A stretch of 43,073 nucleotides of DNA, from NCBI GenBank assembly GCA_900318665.1, contig ONLQ01000016.1, forward strand, positions 1 to 43,073, in the 5' to 3' direction. The notes beneath the pieces were generated by a model. The model ran no database searches, had not been told where the DNA came from, and worked only from the letters and a program-made list of their open reading frames with translations. This document shows positions 1-9,337 of this stretch, piece by piece; within the stretch, counting starts at the first letter, position 1; each line of letters starts with the position of its first letter. Origin of the DNA: an uncultured Bacteroidales bacterium (GTDB lineage: Bacteria > Bacteroidota > Bacteroidia > Bacteroidales > P3). Made by a program: the position numbers and the translations under genes.

Positions 1-912
1 GCCGAAGGGCATGTCGCACAACACCAGTGCACGATGTGCGGCGCGGGCCACACTCTTGGCGTGGTATATCATCTGGTCGACGGTCATGGGCAGCGTGGTC
101 TGGTTGCCCACCATGACGTTCGACGCCGAGTCGCCTATCAGTATGATGTCAACGCCGGCCTTGTCAACGATGCCGGCCTCGGCCTCCATAGTATTGACGA
201 AGAGGTCTTTCTTGCCCGAAGCCTTACGGGTCACAGGGCAAAGAGCGTTGTCGAAATCATAGTAGGGATAGTCGCCAGCAGTCGGGTCATAAAGACCATC
301 GTTGTCGGCATCAAAGAAAGGAGCAAGATACTTGGAGTAGCCACTCTCATAATCGCCATGGGCAGGCCAGTTGGCAATGACATCGGGCATCTCGGAGAAA
401 TCGCCATTCACCAATTCAACACCAGCGTCGGTGTAGTTGAAATGGAGCATGTGCTCACGCACCTGCTGCTTGGTGATAATGAAATGCTTGTCGAACTGGT
501 TGCAGACATCCAGGGAGACATAAGCCGTGTTGAGTTGCAGAGGACCTGGCCAGAAATCGTCACCACCGCTACCAAAGGTAAGAGCGGCGATACGCAACTG
601 CTCGTTGACGTCGGTACCACCGACCCACAGAGCGGCGCAGAAGAGAGGACAAGTGTTGCTTCCCTTTGGCAGGTGATACTGGGCCACAGAGCCATCGTAC
701 CACATATTGCCATAGCCATTAATCAGGGCACGAACGTTGTTGACATTCAACTCAGCCGTACTCTGCGCCCTCTTACAAACGGCGGCCTTGCTCTTAACAA
801 CAGAACTCTTTGCCGCTTTCTTGCAATCGGTGCACTCGCGGGCATTTGCTCCGCCAATAGAAACGGTGAGGAGCAATGCCGCTAAGAATAAATTGCTAAA
901 TATATTTTTCAT
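1..912 (-). CDS. T9SS-family surface protein N-terminus continuing in frame into a PanB-like segment (runs off left edge)
   Basis: The frame is open from the ATG at 912 to base 1 (304 codons) with no stop. Residues 1-25 form a signal peptide ending near ANA. Residues ~45-240 resemble the N-terminal region of large Bacteroidota secreted proteins that carry T9SS sorting domains: an [17 protein letters not shown] opening, then [37 protein letters not shown] and GDYPYYD. From about base 200 down to 1 the same frame reads as ketopantoate hydroxymethyltransferase (PanB), with [36 protein letters not shown] and [10 protein letters not shown]. PanB's usual start and its TAYD segment are absent. The T9SS part stops where its family normally continues for hundreds of residues. 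The gene lies 87 bases downstream of the TonB-dependent receptor on the same strand. It is either a genuine fusion or a rearrangement/assembly join. Both similarities are from memory of the families. Confidence 0.7.
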   Translation of the reverse strand, partial: MKNIFSNLFLAALLLTVSIGGANARECTDCKKAAKSSVVKSKAAVCKRAQSTAELNVNNVRALINGYGNMWYDGSVAQYHLPKGSNTCPLFCAALWVGGTDVNEQLRIAALTFGSGGDDFWPGPLQLNTAYVSLDVCNQFDKHFIITKQQVREHMLHFNYTDAGVELVNGDFSEMPDVIANWPAHGDYESGYSKYLAPFFDADNDGLYDPTAGDYPYYDFDNALCPVTRKASGKKDLFVNTMEAEAGIVDKAGVDIILIGDSASNVMVGNQTTLPMTVDQMIYHAKSVARAAHRALVLCDMPFG

Positions 913-999
913 CTTTGATATTGTTTTTCCTTTTAATAACAAAATCCGCTTTGTTTCGCACTCCTTGGACGAAAAGCCCGAAGGATGCACACACAATCA

Positions 1000-3900
1000 T
1001 TAGAAGCTGTAAGAGAGCGACAATTTGACGTGGCGCGGCGAAGAGTAGTTCCATGTAGCGTTGCTCAGATAGACCGAGTAGAGGTCTCTGAACGACTGCG
1101 GGTCGAGATAGTTGTTGATGATAGCCTGGGTTTCGGGGTCGGTGAGGTAGCCGTTGTCGGTGGGGCTGCCGGTGACCGCGAAGACTCCGACGATATTACG
1201 AATATCGAAGAGGTTGTTGACGGTGATAGCGGTGTTGAGGTAGGTCATGCGCTTGCCAATCTTGATGGGCCAGTTCTTGTCAACGATGACATTGCAGTAG
1301 AAGCCCCAAGGCAGACGGGCGCCGCGATAACTACCAACGATGGTGGACTGGGTGATGCTGTAAGCCTTGGTGTAGGGACGACCCGACTGGGCAACAACCA
1401 TAAAGTTCACACCAAAATCTTCGAGCAGTTTAACTTCCTTTTTGCGCTGTTCGCCAGTAGCCTTGTCGGTAACCACGCGGGTGATGGTGGGACCATTGTA
1501 TTTAGAGCCACTGCCATAGCGGAAGTCAACGTTAGCCTTGAACTCATGACGGCGGTCGTCAGAGATAGGATTGAGCATCTTAAGAGTGGTGTAACCTTCC
1601 TTGATAAGTTCGGTCATAGTGGTTGACGAAAGACCGGTACCCTCGGCATACTGGAGAGTGTAGTTGGCGTTCACACGCACATTCTTGGTCTGACGGAGGT
1701 CGTAGGCAAAAGTGAAACCCTTGATGGTTTTGAAGTCGAGGTTGTCGTAAGAATAGTAGTTCTTGTTGGGGTCAGCACCGTTGTACTGCACGAGTTGGAT
1801 AAGGTCACGGGTTTCCTTATAGTAAGCAGAAATGCTGACTGCCGAAGAGGCGTTGAGAGCCTGCTGGAAACCGAGTTCGTAGTTGGTGATGCGCTCAGGT
1901 TTCAAGTTGGGGTTAGAGATAGAGGAAATCTGAGTCATGTAGAGATAGCCAAGGTAGTTGGCCGACCAGCCGCTGGAAGGACGACGGGCAATAATGTCGT
2001 AAGAAGCCTTGAACTGCGAGTTGTCGCCAACGGGGAAGGAGAAGGCGATACGAGGCATGACAACAACCTGAGGTTTGTAGTCCTCGAAAGCCTCGGTACC
2101 AAGGGCGTTCTCGTTGTTGGCGTCGGTAGCAGAAGCCTGTCCGCGAGGAGTGCGGTAAGGAGTAGGCTTACCTGACTTACCTGCAACAGCATCGGGCGAA
2201 GAGACCTCGACACCATTGGCATTGTACCAAATAGAACCGTTACGGTAACCTGTGATGGTGGGGCGAGCGGCCTCGGGGTCGTCAACATAAACAACCCAGT
2301 CGTCGCCAGCGCCATTGTACAGAGTGCTACCCACCTGAGCGCTACCCTTGCGGATATCGCCAACGGTGTAGGACTCATACAACAGATAGGGGTCTTTCAG
2401 CACGAACTGGTTTCCGTCGAAATAGTCAAGACGGACACCGACGTTGAAGATAAGGTCTTGGAAATAGAATTTGTCCTGGATGTAGCCAGCCATATAGGTA
2501 GGCGAGAAAGCAGGCAGGTAACGATAGTTGGGGTGACCCGTGGATTTAGGATTGTAGAAATCCTCGAGGGTCCAGTTGCGGCTGTTGTATTTCTCACCGG
2601 TGTGGTCGTAACCGGAATAACTTACATAACTGCTTCCCTGGTTGAAAAGTTCGTCGGCAGAGAACATCTTGATACCGCCAGCCTTGGCGAAGGTCTCGGG
2701 ACTGTAACTATCAATATCAAGATAGTCGGTGGAGTTGACGGCATAGCCTAAATACTGACGAAGAGCGACATCGAAAGGCTCCTGCTGAGCAGCATTGTAG
2801 TAGCGATTGTAGTCAACATAGAGTTTCGAACCTTCCCAACGATAGATGGGGTTGGATTTGTCTAACTGCTGGAGGTGCTTGTTGGCTTCCTGACGCATAA
2901 GAGTCCAGATGCCATAGGCGGAAATGCCATAGGAAGATGACGAATAGCGGTCATACTGGAAACCGATTTCAAGGTCATGCCCCTTGATAAGAGCCGAAGC
3001 CTTGGCCTGCAAATAAATATAATCGGTGCAACCAAAGGAGAACGAGTTGTCCATCACACCGACATTGCTGAAGAGGCCGTAGATAGAGGAAGGACCATCG
3101 CCGTTGAAGAGACCTTTATACTGCAGGAGGAAGTCGCGGTCGGTAAGGACACCCTTGAGGTCCTCGATTTCGAGCAGTTGGAGGTTGTAGTTGGCGAGAA
3201 CCTGGTTGTCGGGGTTAGCAACAAACTTGTCCCACTGAATCTCATCGCGCCAGCCGTTCTGCTCATAGACACCATTGACGGTGACACCATGATACTCGAA
3301 CGAGGAAGGAGCGTCGTAACTGCGCGACTTGGTGGTCTCGAAGTGGCCGATATAGCCATATTTGAAAATATCATCGAGCGACGAACCGTGGATGGAGTTG
3401 TAAGACTTGCTCTCCGAACGGCTCACCATAGCGGTGATATTATACATCACGTTGGAAATGATGGATGCGTGCTTGGAGTCGGGCAAAGTGGACTCGGCAG
3501 AGTTCTCTTCCGGGTCGCGGAAACGCTGGGTGAAGTCAACGGTAATGCCATAGGTACCACCCTCTGATACGTTAACGCCCTGACGAGAAAGGTTAAGGGC
3601 CATGCCGCCAACGCTGAAACTGGGCGACTTGGAATAAGAACCTTCAGCCGTGACGGTCAAAGTAGCATAGTCGGAGAAACGGATATCAAAAGCACCTTCG
3701 GCGGCGATACCGTAACTATGCAGATTTGGGACACGCGAGGCATCGCCACCAAAGTCAGACGACTTGGGACGAGTAATCTCTACGAAAGCATCCTTGTAAA
3801 GACCACGCTCGGCAGAGTAGTTGACCGTACCGGTAAGCGGGTCGTATGCGATAGGAGCCTGCTCATACTCACGAACACGGGCATCGTTGACCACAAGATA

Positions 3901-4785
3901 GCGGTCGGAACGAGGACGATAGAGACCCGAGTGAGTATATGAGCCCTGTGCTGTGAGACGGAAGCCAACGAGCGTACGCTCGGTAGTGCCACCACCGTCA
4001 AGGTTGATTCTCTGTTTCACCAGCGGACCGGTGAGATAGAGCATCAGGCTGTTAGCAAAACGATAGTCGAGCCATGTTTCGTACTTGACAATACCCTTGA
4101 ACTGGCTTGAAGGCGGTTTGAGGGTGATAATCTGCGTACCACCGATAGCCTCACCGATGCTTGCAGGGGTACCGCCGAGGATAACCTGGATTTCGGCGAT
4201 AGCCTCCTTAGGGGCCTGGATACCGGTACGTTTACGCACACCACCTTGCATGGTGACCATGCCGTCCTCACCACGAGCCGTAGAAGTTCCACCATCGTTG
4301 TAGCCCACACCACCAACGGCGGCCACAATAGCGTCGACAGAAGTACCAGGCATACGGGCGATATCCTCAGAACTCAGACGAGAGCCCGATTCCGGGGTAC
4401 CGATTTCGATAACGGGGACCTTCTGCTCAACAATGACAACCTCCTCGAGGTTGGTGGCCGTAGGAACCAACTGGATATCGGCGATAGAGAATCCCGATGC
4501 AGTGACATTGACGCCAGTACGGACATATTTCTGATAGCCCACAGAGGAGACCTCAATGTCGTACTTGCCAACGGGCAACGGCTTGATAGTGTAAACGCCG
4601 TCGAAGTCGGTCTGACCACCGCGAATCTGCTGGCCGTCCTGTTTGGCGACCACATTCACGAAGGGCAGAGGTTCTTGAGTCTTTGAATCGGTAATGGTAC
4701 CTTTGAGAGTACCCTGAGCAAAGGCGGCAACACTTGTCGCCAACGCCAGCCCGATTGTCATAAGTACTTTTTTAAGCATACTCAT
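1000..4785 (-). CDS. TonB-dependent outer-membrane receptor with carboxypeptidase-like regulatory domain
   Basis: A 1261-residue outer-membrane receptor of the kind that imports substrates using TonB energy. Residues 1-24 are a signal peptide (MLKKVLMTIGLALATSVAAFAQ). Residues ~26-110 are a carboxypeptidase-D-like beta-sandwich (GTITDSKTQEPLPFVNV, FDGVYTIKPLPVGKYDIEV). A plug domain follows at ~120-260, with VDAIVAAVGGV, MQGGVRKRTG and GGTPASIGEAIGGTQII. A very long barrel region ends in HVKLSLSYSF, an aromatic outer-membrane C-terminus. The plug and barrel style resembles Oar-like receptors rather than SusC, and no SusD gene is adjacent. It sits 27 bases downstream of the small membrane protein that follows secDF, and the T9SS-type gene follows it, so the four may be cotranscribed. 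The substrate cannot be inferred. An in-frame ATG two codons downstream (4779) is an equally possible start. Confidence 0.93.
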   Translation of the reverse strand: MSMLKKVLMTIGLALATSVAAFAQGTLKGTITDSKTQEPLPFVNVVAKQDGQQIRGGQTDFDGVYTIKPLPVGKYDIEVSSVGYQKYVRTGVNVTASGFSIADIQLVPTATNLEEVVIVEQKVPVIEIGTPESGSRLSSEDIARMPGTSVDAIVAAVGGVGYNDGGTSTARGEDGMVTMQGGVRKRTGIQAPKEAIAEIQVILGGTPASIGEAIGGTQIITLKPPSSQFKGIVKYETWLDYRFANSLMLYLTGPLVKQRINLDGGGTTERTLVGFRLTAQGSYTHSGLYRPRSDRYLVVNDARVREYEQAPIAYDPLTGTVNYSAERGLYKDAFVEITRPKSSDFGGDASRVPNLHSYGIAAEGAFDIRFSDYATLTVTAEGSYSKSPSFSVGGMALNLSRQGVNVSEGGTYGITVDFTQRFRDPEENSAESTLPDSKHASIISNVMYNITAMVSRSESKSYNSIHGSSLDDIFKYGYIGHFETTKSRSYDAPSSFEYHGVTVNGVYEQNGWRDEIQWDKFVANPDNQVLANYNLQLLEIEDLKGVLTDRDFLLQYKGLFNGDGPSSIYGLFSNVGVMDNSFSFGCTDYIYLQAKASALIKGHDLEIGFQYDRYSSSSYGISAYGIWTLMRQEANKHLQQLDKSNPIYRWEGSKLYVDYNRYYNAAQQEPFDVALRQYLGYAVNSTDYLDIDSYSPETFAKAGGIKMFSADELFNQGSSYVSYSGYDHTGEKYNSRNWTLEDFYNPKSTGHPNYRYLPAFSPTYMAGYIQDKFYFQDLIFNVGVRLDYFDGNQFVLKDPYLLYESYTVGDIRKGSAQVGSTLYNGAGDDWVVYVDDPEAARPTITGYRNGSIWYNANGVEVSSPDAVAGKSGKPTPYRTPRGQASATDANNENALGTEAFEDYKPQVVVMPRIAFSFPVGDNSQFKASYDIIARRPSSGWSANYLGYLYMTQISSISNPNLKPERITNYELGFQQALNASSAVSISAYYKETRDLIQLVQYNGADPNKNYYSYDNLDFKTIKGFTFAYDLRQTKNVRVNANYTLQYAEGTGLSSTTMTELIKEGYTTLKMLNPISDDRRHEFKANVDFRYGSGSKYNGPTITRVVTDKATGEQRKKEVKLLEDFGVNFMVVAQSGRPYTKAYSITQSTIVGSYRGARLPWGFYCNVIVDKNWPIKIGKRMTYLNTAITVNNLFDIRNIVGVFAVTGSPTDNGYLTDPETQAIINNYLDPQSFRDLYSVYLSNATWNYSSPRHVKLSLSYSF

Positions 4786-4812
4786 TGTTATTGCATTATT
4801 AATAATTTCAAA

Positions 4813-5208
4813 TCAATATCTGTCGCCGATATAGTCATTGTGCAGAATAGTCTGCGCAATGACAGCCTGACGAAGGTCGAAATCAACACCATTGTTTGCG
4901 TCATCGAAAGTCTGTGCAGGCGCAGCCTCGGTATTTTCGGGACGTGCGGCCTTTGCCTGTTTCGGCTCACGATGGGGCCTCTGTACTGGCTGCTCAGCCT
5001 CATAAGAGAAATACTCTCCAAACGGCTGGTCGCTACCGCCAGAGGGCTGATTGCCCTCATAGGCGGTATCGTCATAGTCGTAGGAGGGTTGCTCGTCATA
5101 AACCGGACCATCTGTGGACATATCCCCAGCGGATAACTTCCGTTTATTGAAAACATAAACGAGGTAGGCTATAAAGAATATGGTGCCGAGCGTGGTGAGC
5201 ATAGACAA
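4813..5208 (-). CDS. Small single-span membrane protein downstream of secDF
   Basis: This 131-residue protein has one hydrophobic helix at residues ~4-20 (LTTLGTIFFIAYLVYVF), followed by a short basic stretch (NKRK). A long acidic, low-complexity cytoplasmic-type region follows, rich in Asp, Glu, Gln, Pro and Tyr. It ends in a more ordered segment, FDLRQAVIAQTILHNDYI, which resembles the conserved C-terminal tail of small Bacteroidales proteins of unknown function. It lies 36 bases after secDF and 27 bases before the receptor gene, in the same direction, so cotranscription with secDF is likely. An accessory role at the Sec translocon is only a guess from position. A competing frame at 4788-5156 gives a Ser/Arg/Thr-rich product with no features, so I chose this one. 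The ATG at 5202 (third codon) is an alternative start. Confidence 0.72.
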   Translation of the reverse strand: MSMLTTLGTIFFIAYLVYVFNKRKLSAGDMSTDGPVYDEQPSYDYDDTAYEGNQPSGGSDQPFGEYFSYEAEQPVQRPHREPKQAKAARPENTEAAPAQTFDDANNGVDFDLRQAVIAQTILHNDYIGDRY

Positions 5209-5244
5209 AGTGTTGTAGCGACAGATTGTTTAAGCGCGATTAGA

Positions 5245-8200
5245 TTATTCTGTAATCTGTTTGTCTTTCTTGGCGGAAATCTCGTAAACCACGGGGCAGG
5301 CCAAGCACACAGAAGAGAACACACCGCAGACAACGCCAACCAACAGGGCAAAGATGAAACCGCGGATAACCTCACCGCCAAAGATGAACATCATAAGCAG
5401 AGTGAAGAAGGTTGTGCCGCTGGTGTTAACCGTACGAGCGAGAGTGGCGTTGATAGCGTCATTCATGTGGCTCATAAGGTTGCGTTTGGGATAAAGTTCA
5501 CGGTTTTCACGCACACGGTCGAAAATAACCACGGTGGCGTTGATAGAATAACCGATAACCGTAAGCACTGCCGAAATGAAGTATTGGTCAACTTCAAGGT
5601 TGAACGGCAGCAGGCCATAGAGCAGTGAGAAGATACCGATGACGAGAATGGTGTCGTGCGTCAGAGCAGTGACGCTGCCGATACCGAAACGCCAACTCTT
5701 GAAACGGATGCCGATGTAGGCAAACATAACAAGCAGACCACCGATAACAGCCCAAATAGAGTGCATCAGGTTGTCATGGGCGATGGTACCACCAACCTGG
5801 TCGGCCTGAATGATACCAAGAGGATTGGTGTCGGTGGACTTGAACTCGGCGAGAGTCATAGGTTTGCCGAAGAAATCCTTAGAAGCGTTATAGAGTTTCT
5901 CTGCTATTTCGGCCTTAACCTCGTCACCGTCCTCGGTGATTTTGTATTTGGTGGTAACCTTCACCTGGTTGGAAGGACCATAGGTCTTGACCTCGGGAGC
6001 CTCATCAAACTGTGCTGCCATAGCGGAGCGCACCTCAACAGCATTAACAGGCTGGTCGAAACGCACCACATAGGTACGACCACCACTGAAATCAATACCG
6101 GGGTTGAGACCGCGCACGCAGAAACTGGCAACGCAAATGAGAATAGCAACTGCGGCGATGATGTAGAACACGCGGCGACCGCCGATGAAGTTAATCTTGG
6201 CATCGCGCAGGAAGTTCTCGCTGAAAGAGAAGGAGAAGTTGACCTTCTTCTTGTGGTTCAGCATCCAGTCGAGGCAGAGTCGGGTGATGAAGATACTGGT
6301 GAAGAGAGAGGTCACGATACCAATGCAGAGTGTTACTGCGAAACCCTGAACAGCGCCAGAGCCGAACATAATAAGGATGACACCGAGGAGGAAGGTGGTA
6401 ACCTGACCGTCGATAATTGCAGAATAAGCGTTCTTGAAACCAACAGACACTGCGTTGGAAATGCTGGAACCAGCACGTAGTTCTTCCTTGATACGCTCAT
6501 AGATAATAACGTTGCCGTCAACAGCCATAGCCATGGTCAGCACGATACCAGCGATACCGGGGAGGGTAAGCACCGAACCCACAGAAGCAAGCACGCCGAT
6601 GAGCAAGAACACGTTGGTGACGAGGGCCACAATGGAGACCCAGCCAGCGCGGTTGTAGAACACAACCATATAAAGAAGAACGATGATGAAAGCAAGGATG
6701 AAGGAGATGAGACCCTTGTTGATGGACTCCTGACCAAGAGAAGGTCCAACCACAGCCTCCTGCACGATGACGGCAGGTGCAGGCAGTTTACCGGATTTGA
6801 GGATGTTGGCAAGGTCCTTGGCCTCTTCGAGAGTGAACTGACCCGTGATAGAGGACCGGCCACCAGCAATCTCGCCGTTGACAACAGGTGCGGAATAAAC
6901 GAGGTCGTCGAGCACGATGGCGATGCATTTGCCGACATTCTCGCCGGTGATACGTTTCCACTCGCGGGCACCTTCGTTGTTCATAGTCATAGAAATCTCG
7001 TTGCCACCAGTCTGGCTGAAATCCTGACGGGCGTCGGTGATGACACCACCGTCGAGCAGAGCCTCGCCCTGACGGGTGCTGACCTTGATAGCAAAGAGTT
7101 CATAGAAATCGCTACCTTCCTGGACGGGCTTTGCCGACCAGAGGAATTTAACACGGCGAGCGTCGAAGATTTTCTTCTCGGCAGCCTTGTCAATCATAGC
7201 GGTGACGGCCTCGCGGTCTTTGCCCATCACATAACCCACAACGGGGCCACGGCCGTACTGACCAGTGGCGGGGTCGATGTTGGCGCTTAATTTAGCGAAG
7301 AGAGGATGATTCTTGGCGGAAGACTCATCGTTTTCGGCAACATTGTCAGCAGGCTTTGCAGCGAGAGCATCGATGCTGTCGGTAACAGCGGTGTCGGCCT
7401 CGGAAGTAGAAGCGGTGTTGGCTGAAGCGATAAAGCGGTCAACATCTTCAAGCATACGGATGCCTTCGGCGGCCTCATAGGTGAGCCAGAACTCCAACTG
7501 AGCGGTACCCTGCAGGAGTTTGCGGACACGCTCGGGTTCTTTCACGCCAGGAAGTTCGACCAAGATGCGCTCCGAAGCACGGAGTTGCTGAATGGTGGGC
7601 TGAGCCACACCAAACTTGTCGATACGCTGACGGAGGATTTCATAGGTGCGGTCGTAGGCTGCTGCTGCCTCTTCGCGCACAACCTTTATAACAGCGTCGT
7701 TGTCGTCGCTAAGTTTGATTTTATCTTTCAACTGACTACCGAAAAGAGCCGAGAGTTGTGCATCGGGGGCAACAGCCTTGAACTCTTCGTAGAACAAAGA
7801 GACGAAATCGCGGTTGGTGGTTACTTTCTGCTTGGCGAGGGCATTGTCGATAGCGGTGTTGAAAGCCACATCGGTAGTGTGGTTAGCAAGAGCGCGTACA
7901 ACATCGACAGTGGAGACCTCGAGCATAACGTTCATACCACCCTTAAGGTCGAGGCCGAGACCAATTTCACGGTCTTGGCACTGGCGATAAGTGTAGCCTA
8001 AATAGACCTTTTCAGTTGCCATCGAGTCGAGGTAAGCAGACTCAACAGCATTGGTAATAGAGTCAACGACCTGTGTTTCTACACGATTTTCAGCCGTAAG
8101 TTGAGCGATTTGCTGTTGAACAGCGGGTGAAGCGATATACTCGGCGGCTTCATTTTTAGCCTTGCGTTCGACGCTACGAGTAACGAATGAGAACGAGAGT

Positions 8201-8262
8201 TGGTACAGACACGCCAACACAAACGCCCACGTTAGGAATTTAATAAGTCCTTTATTTTGCAT
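5245..8262 (-). CDS. secDF: Protein translocase subunit SecDF (fused SecD-SecF)
   Basis: A 1005-residue fusion of SecD and SecF, the RND-type membrane proteins that use the proton gradient to pull secreted proteins through SecYEG. The first transmembrane helix is at ~7-25. SecD motifs include GLDLKGGMNVMLEV near residue 105 and RIDKFGVAQPTIQ in the periplasmic P1 region. The SecD membrane block has GIVLTMAMAVDGNVIIYERI. SecF begins near residue ~685 with INFIGGRRVFYIIA and LNPGIDFSGGRTYVVRF, and its membrane block contains GYSINATVVIFDRVREN. The SecD periplasmic part carries an Ala/Asp/Ser-rich insertion near residues ~275-320. The fused form and a length near 1000 residues are usual for Bacteroidota. 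A consensus promoter lies about 50 bases upstream, divergent from radC. Confidence 0.97.
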   Translation of the reverse strand: MQNKGLIKFLTWAFVLACLYQLSFSFVTRSVERKAKNEAAEYIASPAVQQQIAQLTAENRVETQVVDSITNAVESAYLDSMATEKVYLGYTYRQCQDREIGLGLDLKGGMNVMLEVSTVDVVRALANHTTDVAFNTAIDNALAKQKVTTNRDFVSLFYEEFKAVAPDAQLSALFGSQLKDKIKLSDDNDAVIKVVREEAAAAYDRTYEILRQRIDKFGVAQPTIQQLRASERILVELPGVKEPERVRKLLQGTAQLEFWLTYEAAEGIRMLEDVDRFIASANTASTSEADTAVTDSIDALAAKPADNVAENDESSAKNHPLFAKLSANIDPATGQYGRGPVVGYVMGKDREAVTAMIDKAAEKKIFDARRVKFLWSAKPVQEGSDFYELFAIKVSTRQGEALLDGGVITDARQDFSQTGGNEISMTMNNEGAREWKRITGENVGKCIAIVLDDLVYSAPVVNGEIAGGRSSITGQFTLEEAKDLANILKSGKLPAPAVIVQEAVVGPSLGQESINKGLISFILAFIIVLLYMVVFYNRAGWVSIVALVTNVFLLIGVLASVGSVLTLPGIAGIVLTMAMAVDGNVIIYERIKEELRAGSSISNAVSVGFKNAYSAIIDGQVTTFLLGVILIMFGSGAVQGFAVTLCIGIVTSLFTSIFITRLCLDWMLNHKKKVNFSFSFSENFLRDAKINFIGGRRVFYIIAAVAILICVASFCVRGLNPGIDFSGGRTYVVRFDQPVNAVEVRSAMAAQFDEAPEVKTYGPSNQVKVTTKYKITEDGDEVKAEIAEKLYNASKDFFGKPMTLAEFKSTDTNPLGIIQADQVGGTIAHDNLMHSIWAVIGGLLVMFAYIGIRFKSWRFGIGSVTALTHDTILVIGIFSLLYGLLPFNLEVDQYFISAVLTVIGYSINATVVIFDRVRENRELYPKRNLMSHMNDAINATLARTVNTSGTTFFTLLMMFIFGGEVIRGFIFALLVGVVCGVFSSVCLACPVVYEISAKKDKQITE

Positions 8263-8309
8263 AGTTTATATGTTATTTTGTTTTCTGTTTACACTACACA
8301 TTGAACTTG

Positions 8310-8341
8310 CAAAGATATAAATTTTCTTTTTATAGTACAAA
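8310..8341 (-). promoter_or_regulatory. Promoter of secDF (Bacteroidota -33/-7 type)
   Basis: On the minus strand TTTG (8341-8338) is followed after 20 bases by TATCTTTG (8317-8310). This matches the Bacteroidota primary sigma consensus TTTG-N19/20-TAnnTTTG. The predicted transcript starts near 8302, about 40 bases before the secDF ATG. Confidence 0.65.
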
Positions 8342-8377
8342 CTTTTTCAGAAAATGCGACAGAGCGGGAAATCTTGC

Positions 8378-8385
8378 TATCTTTG
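8378..8385 (+). promoter_or_regulatory. -7 element of the radC promoter
   Basis: TATCTTTG matches the TAnnTTTG -7 consensus. No good TTTG is seen at the expected -33 distance. The element overlaps the first codons of a longer possible radC reading frame starting at 8374, which supports translation starting instead at 8422. Confidence 0.45.
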
Positions 8386-8421
8386 CAGCCTCATAATGGC
8401 AACAAGCAAATACAATATAAT

Positions 8422-9177
8422 ATGATTATAAAGGAATGGGCACCCGAAGATATGCCGCGAGAGAAACTGCTGAGAGACGGGGCACGCAATCAAACCACGC
8501 CGGAATTACTCGCAATATTGCTCTCGACCGGCAGCCAAGGAGAGAACGTGGTGGATATGGCACGGCGACTGCTGAACGACGCAGGCAATAGCCTGAACCG
8601 TTTGGCCTATATGTCGGCATCGGAACTGATGAACACAAAAGGCATCGGCCCCGCCAAAGCCGCCACGATAAGCGCCGCCATGGAACTGGGGCATCGCCTT
8701 TCGACAGAACGCGCATCGCAGCAACTGGTGAGGATCCAATCGAGCCTTGACCTATATAATGAATTTGTCGGCGTGCTTGGCAACCTCGACCACGAAGAGT
8801 TTTGGGTACTGCTACTATCGACAAAACTAACCACCTTGGGGCAATACAAGATATCGCAAGGCGGCATCAACGAGTCGAGCGTGGACATACGGCTTATTTT
8901 CAAGAAAGCCCTTGAGGTCAACGCCACAGCAATAGCCGTAGCACACAACCACCCAACGGGCGACGTAAATCCAAGCAATAGCGACGACCGGCTAACTAAA
9001 ACCCTGCAGACCGCCGCAAACGCACTATCGATAAAATTCGTGGACCATATAATAATAGGCAAGACCGCATGGTACGATGCCGGGCAGCAGCCCACTTTAG
9101 GCGATAACAAACACAGCCGCCCCGTCGGCATTACGGGAAAACACTACTTTAGTTACAAGGATTCGGACCGACTATAA
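8422..9177 (+). CDS. radC: RadC family protein (JAB/MPN metalloprotein domain)
   Basis: A 251-residue RadC protein. Residues ~1-95 are the UPF0758 N-terminal region with a helix-hairpin-helix (MNTKGIGPAKAATISAAMELG, ~70-90). Residues ~105-235 are the JAB domain with the zinc-site signature HNHPTGDVNPSNSDD: His175 and His177, the downstream Asp188, and an upstream Glu in GGINESSV. The family was named for DNA repair, but its function remains uncertain. The start at 8422 (MIIKEWAPEDMPREKLL) is preferred because homologues begin this way and because the TATCTTTG promoter element at 8378-8385 lies downstream of the alternative start at 8374. The gene is monocistronic: divergent from secDF and followed by a terminator shared with convergent pheS. 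Confidence 0.95.
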   Translation: MIIKEWAPEDMPREKLLRDGARNQTTPELLAILLSTGSQGENVVDMARRLLNDAGNSLNRLAYMSASELMNTKGIGPAKAATISAAMELGHRLSTERASQQLVRIQSSLDLYNEFVGVLGNLDHEEFWVLLLSTKLTTLGQYKISQGGINESSVDIRLIFKKALEVNATAIAVAHNHPTGDVNPSNSDDRLTKTLQTAANALSIKFVDHIIIGKTAWYDAGQQPTLGDNKHSRPVGITGKHYFSYKDSDRL

Positions 9178-9260
9178 CAGAATTTTTTTAATGGCTTTCG
9201 ATACCACCTGACATACTCACGCAACAATCATAGAATGAATTGATAAACCATCAAAAAACA

Positions 9261-9296
9261 AATACTGCCGCCTATTTTGAAATAAGCGGCAGTATT
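9261..9296. terminator. Bidirectional terminator between radC and pheS
   Basis: An 11-bp perfect inverted repeat, AATACTGCCGC (9261-9271) and GCGGCAGTATT (9286-9296), encloses a 14-base loop. It is followed by TTAT on the plus strand. On the minus strand a run of Ts (complement of the A-run at 9252-9258) follows the stem. It sits between two convergent genes. Confidence 0.75.
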
Positions 9297-9337
9297 TTAT
9301 ATGCAAACTTCTGATTCCTTGACTTATGGGCAAGGCG

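Noticed and set aside
34-885. Long plus-strand reading frame opposite the left-edge gene
   Set aside because: The opposite frame encodes a signal peptide and recognisable family motifs; this one shows none and is an antisense shadow.
4788-5156. Alternative frame in the small membrane-protein gene
   Set aside because: It gives a Ser/Thr/Arg-rich product without features, while the chosen frame has a transmembrane helix and a conserved-looking tail.
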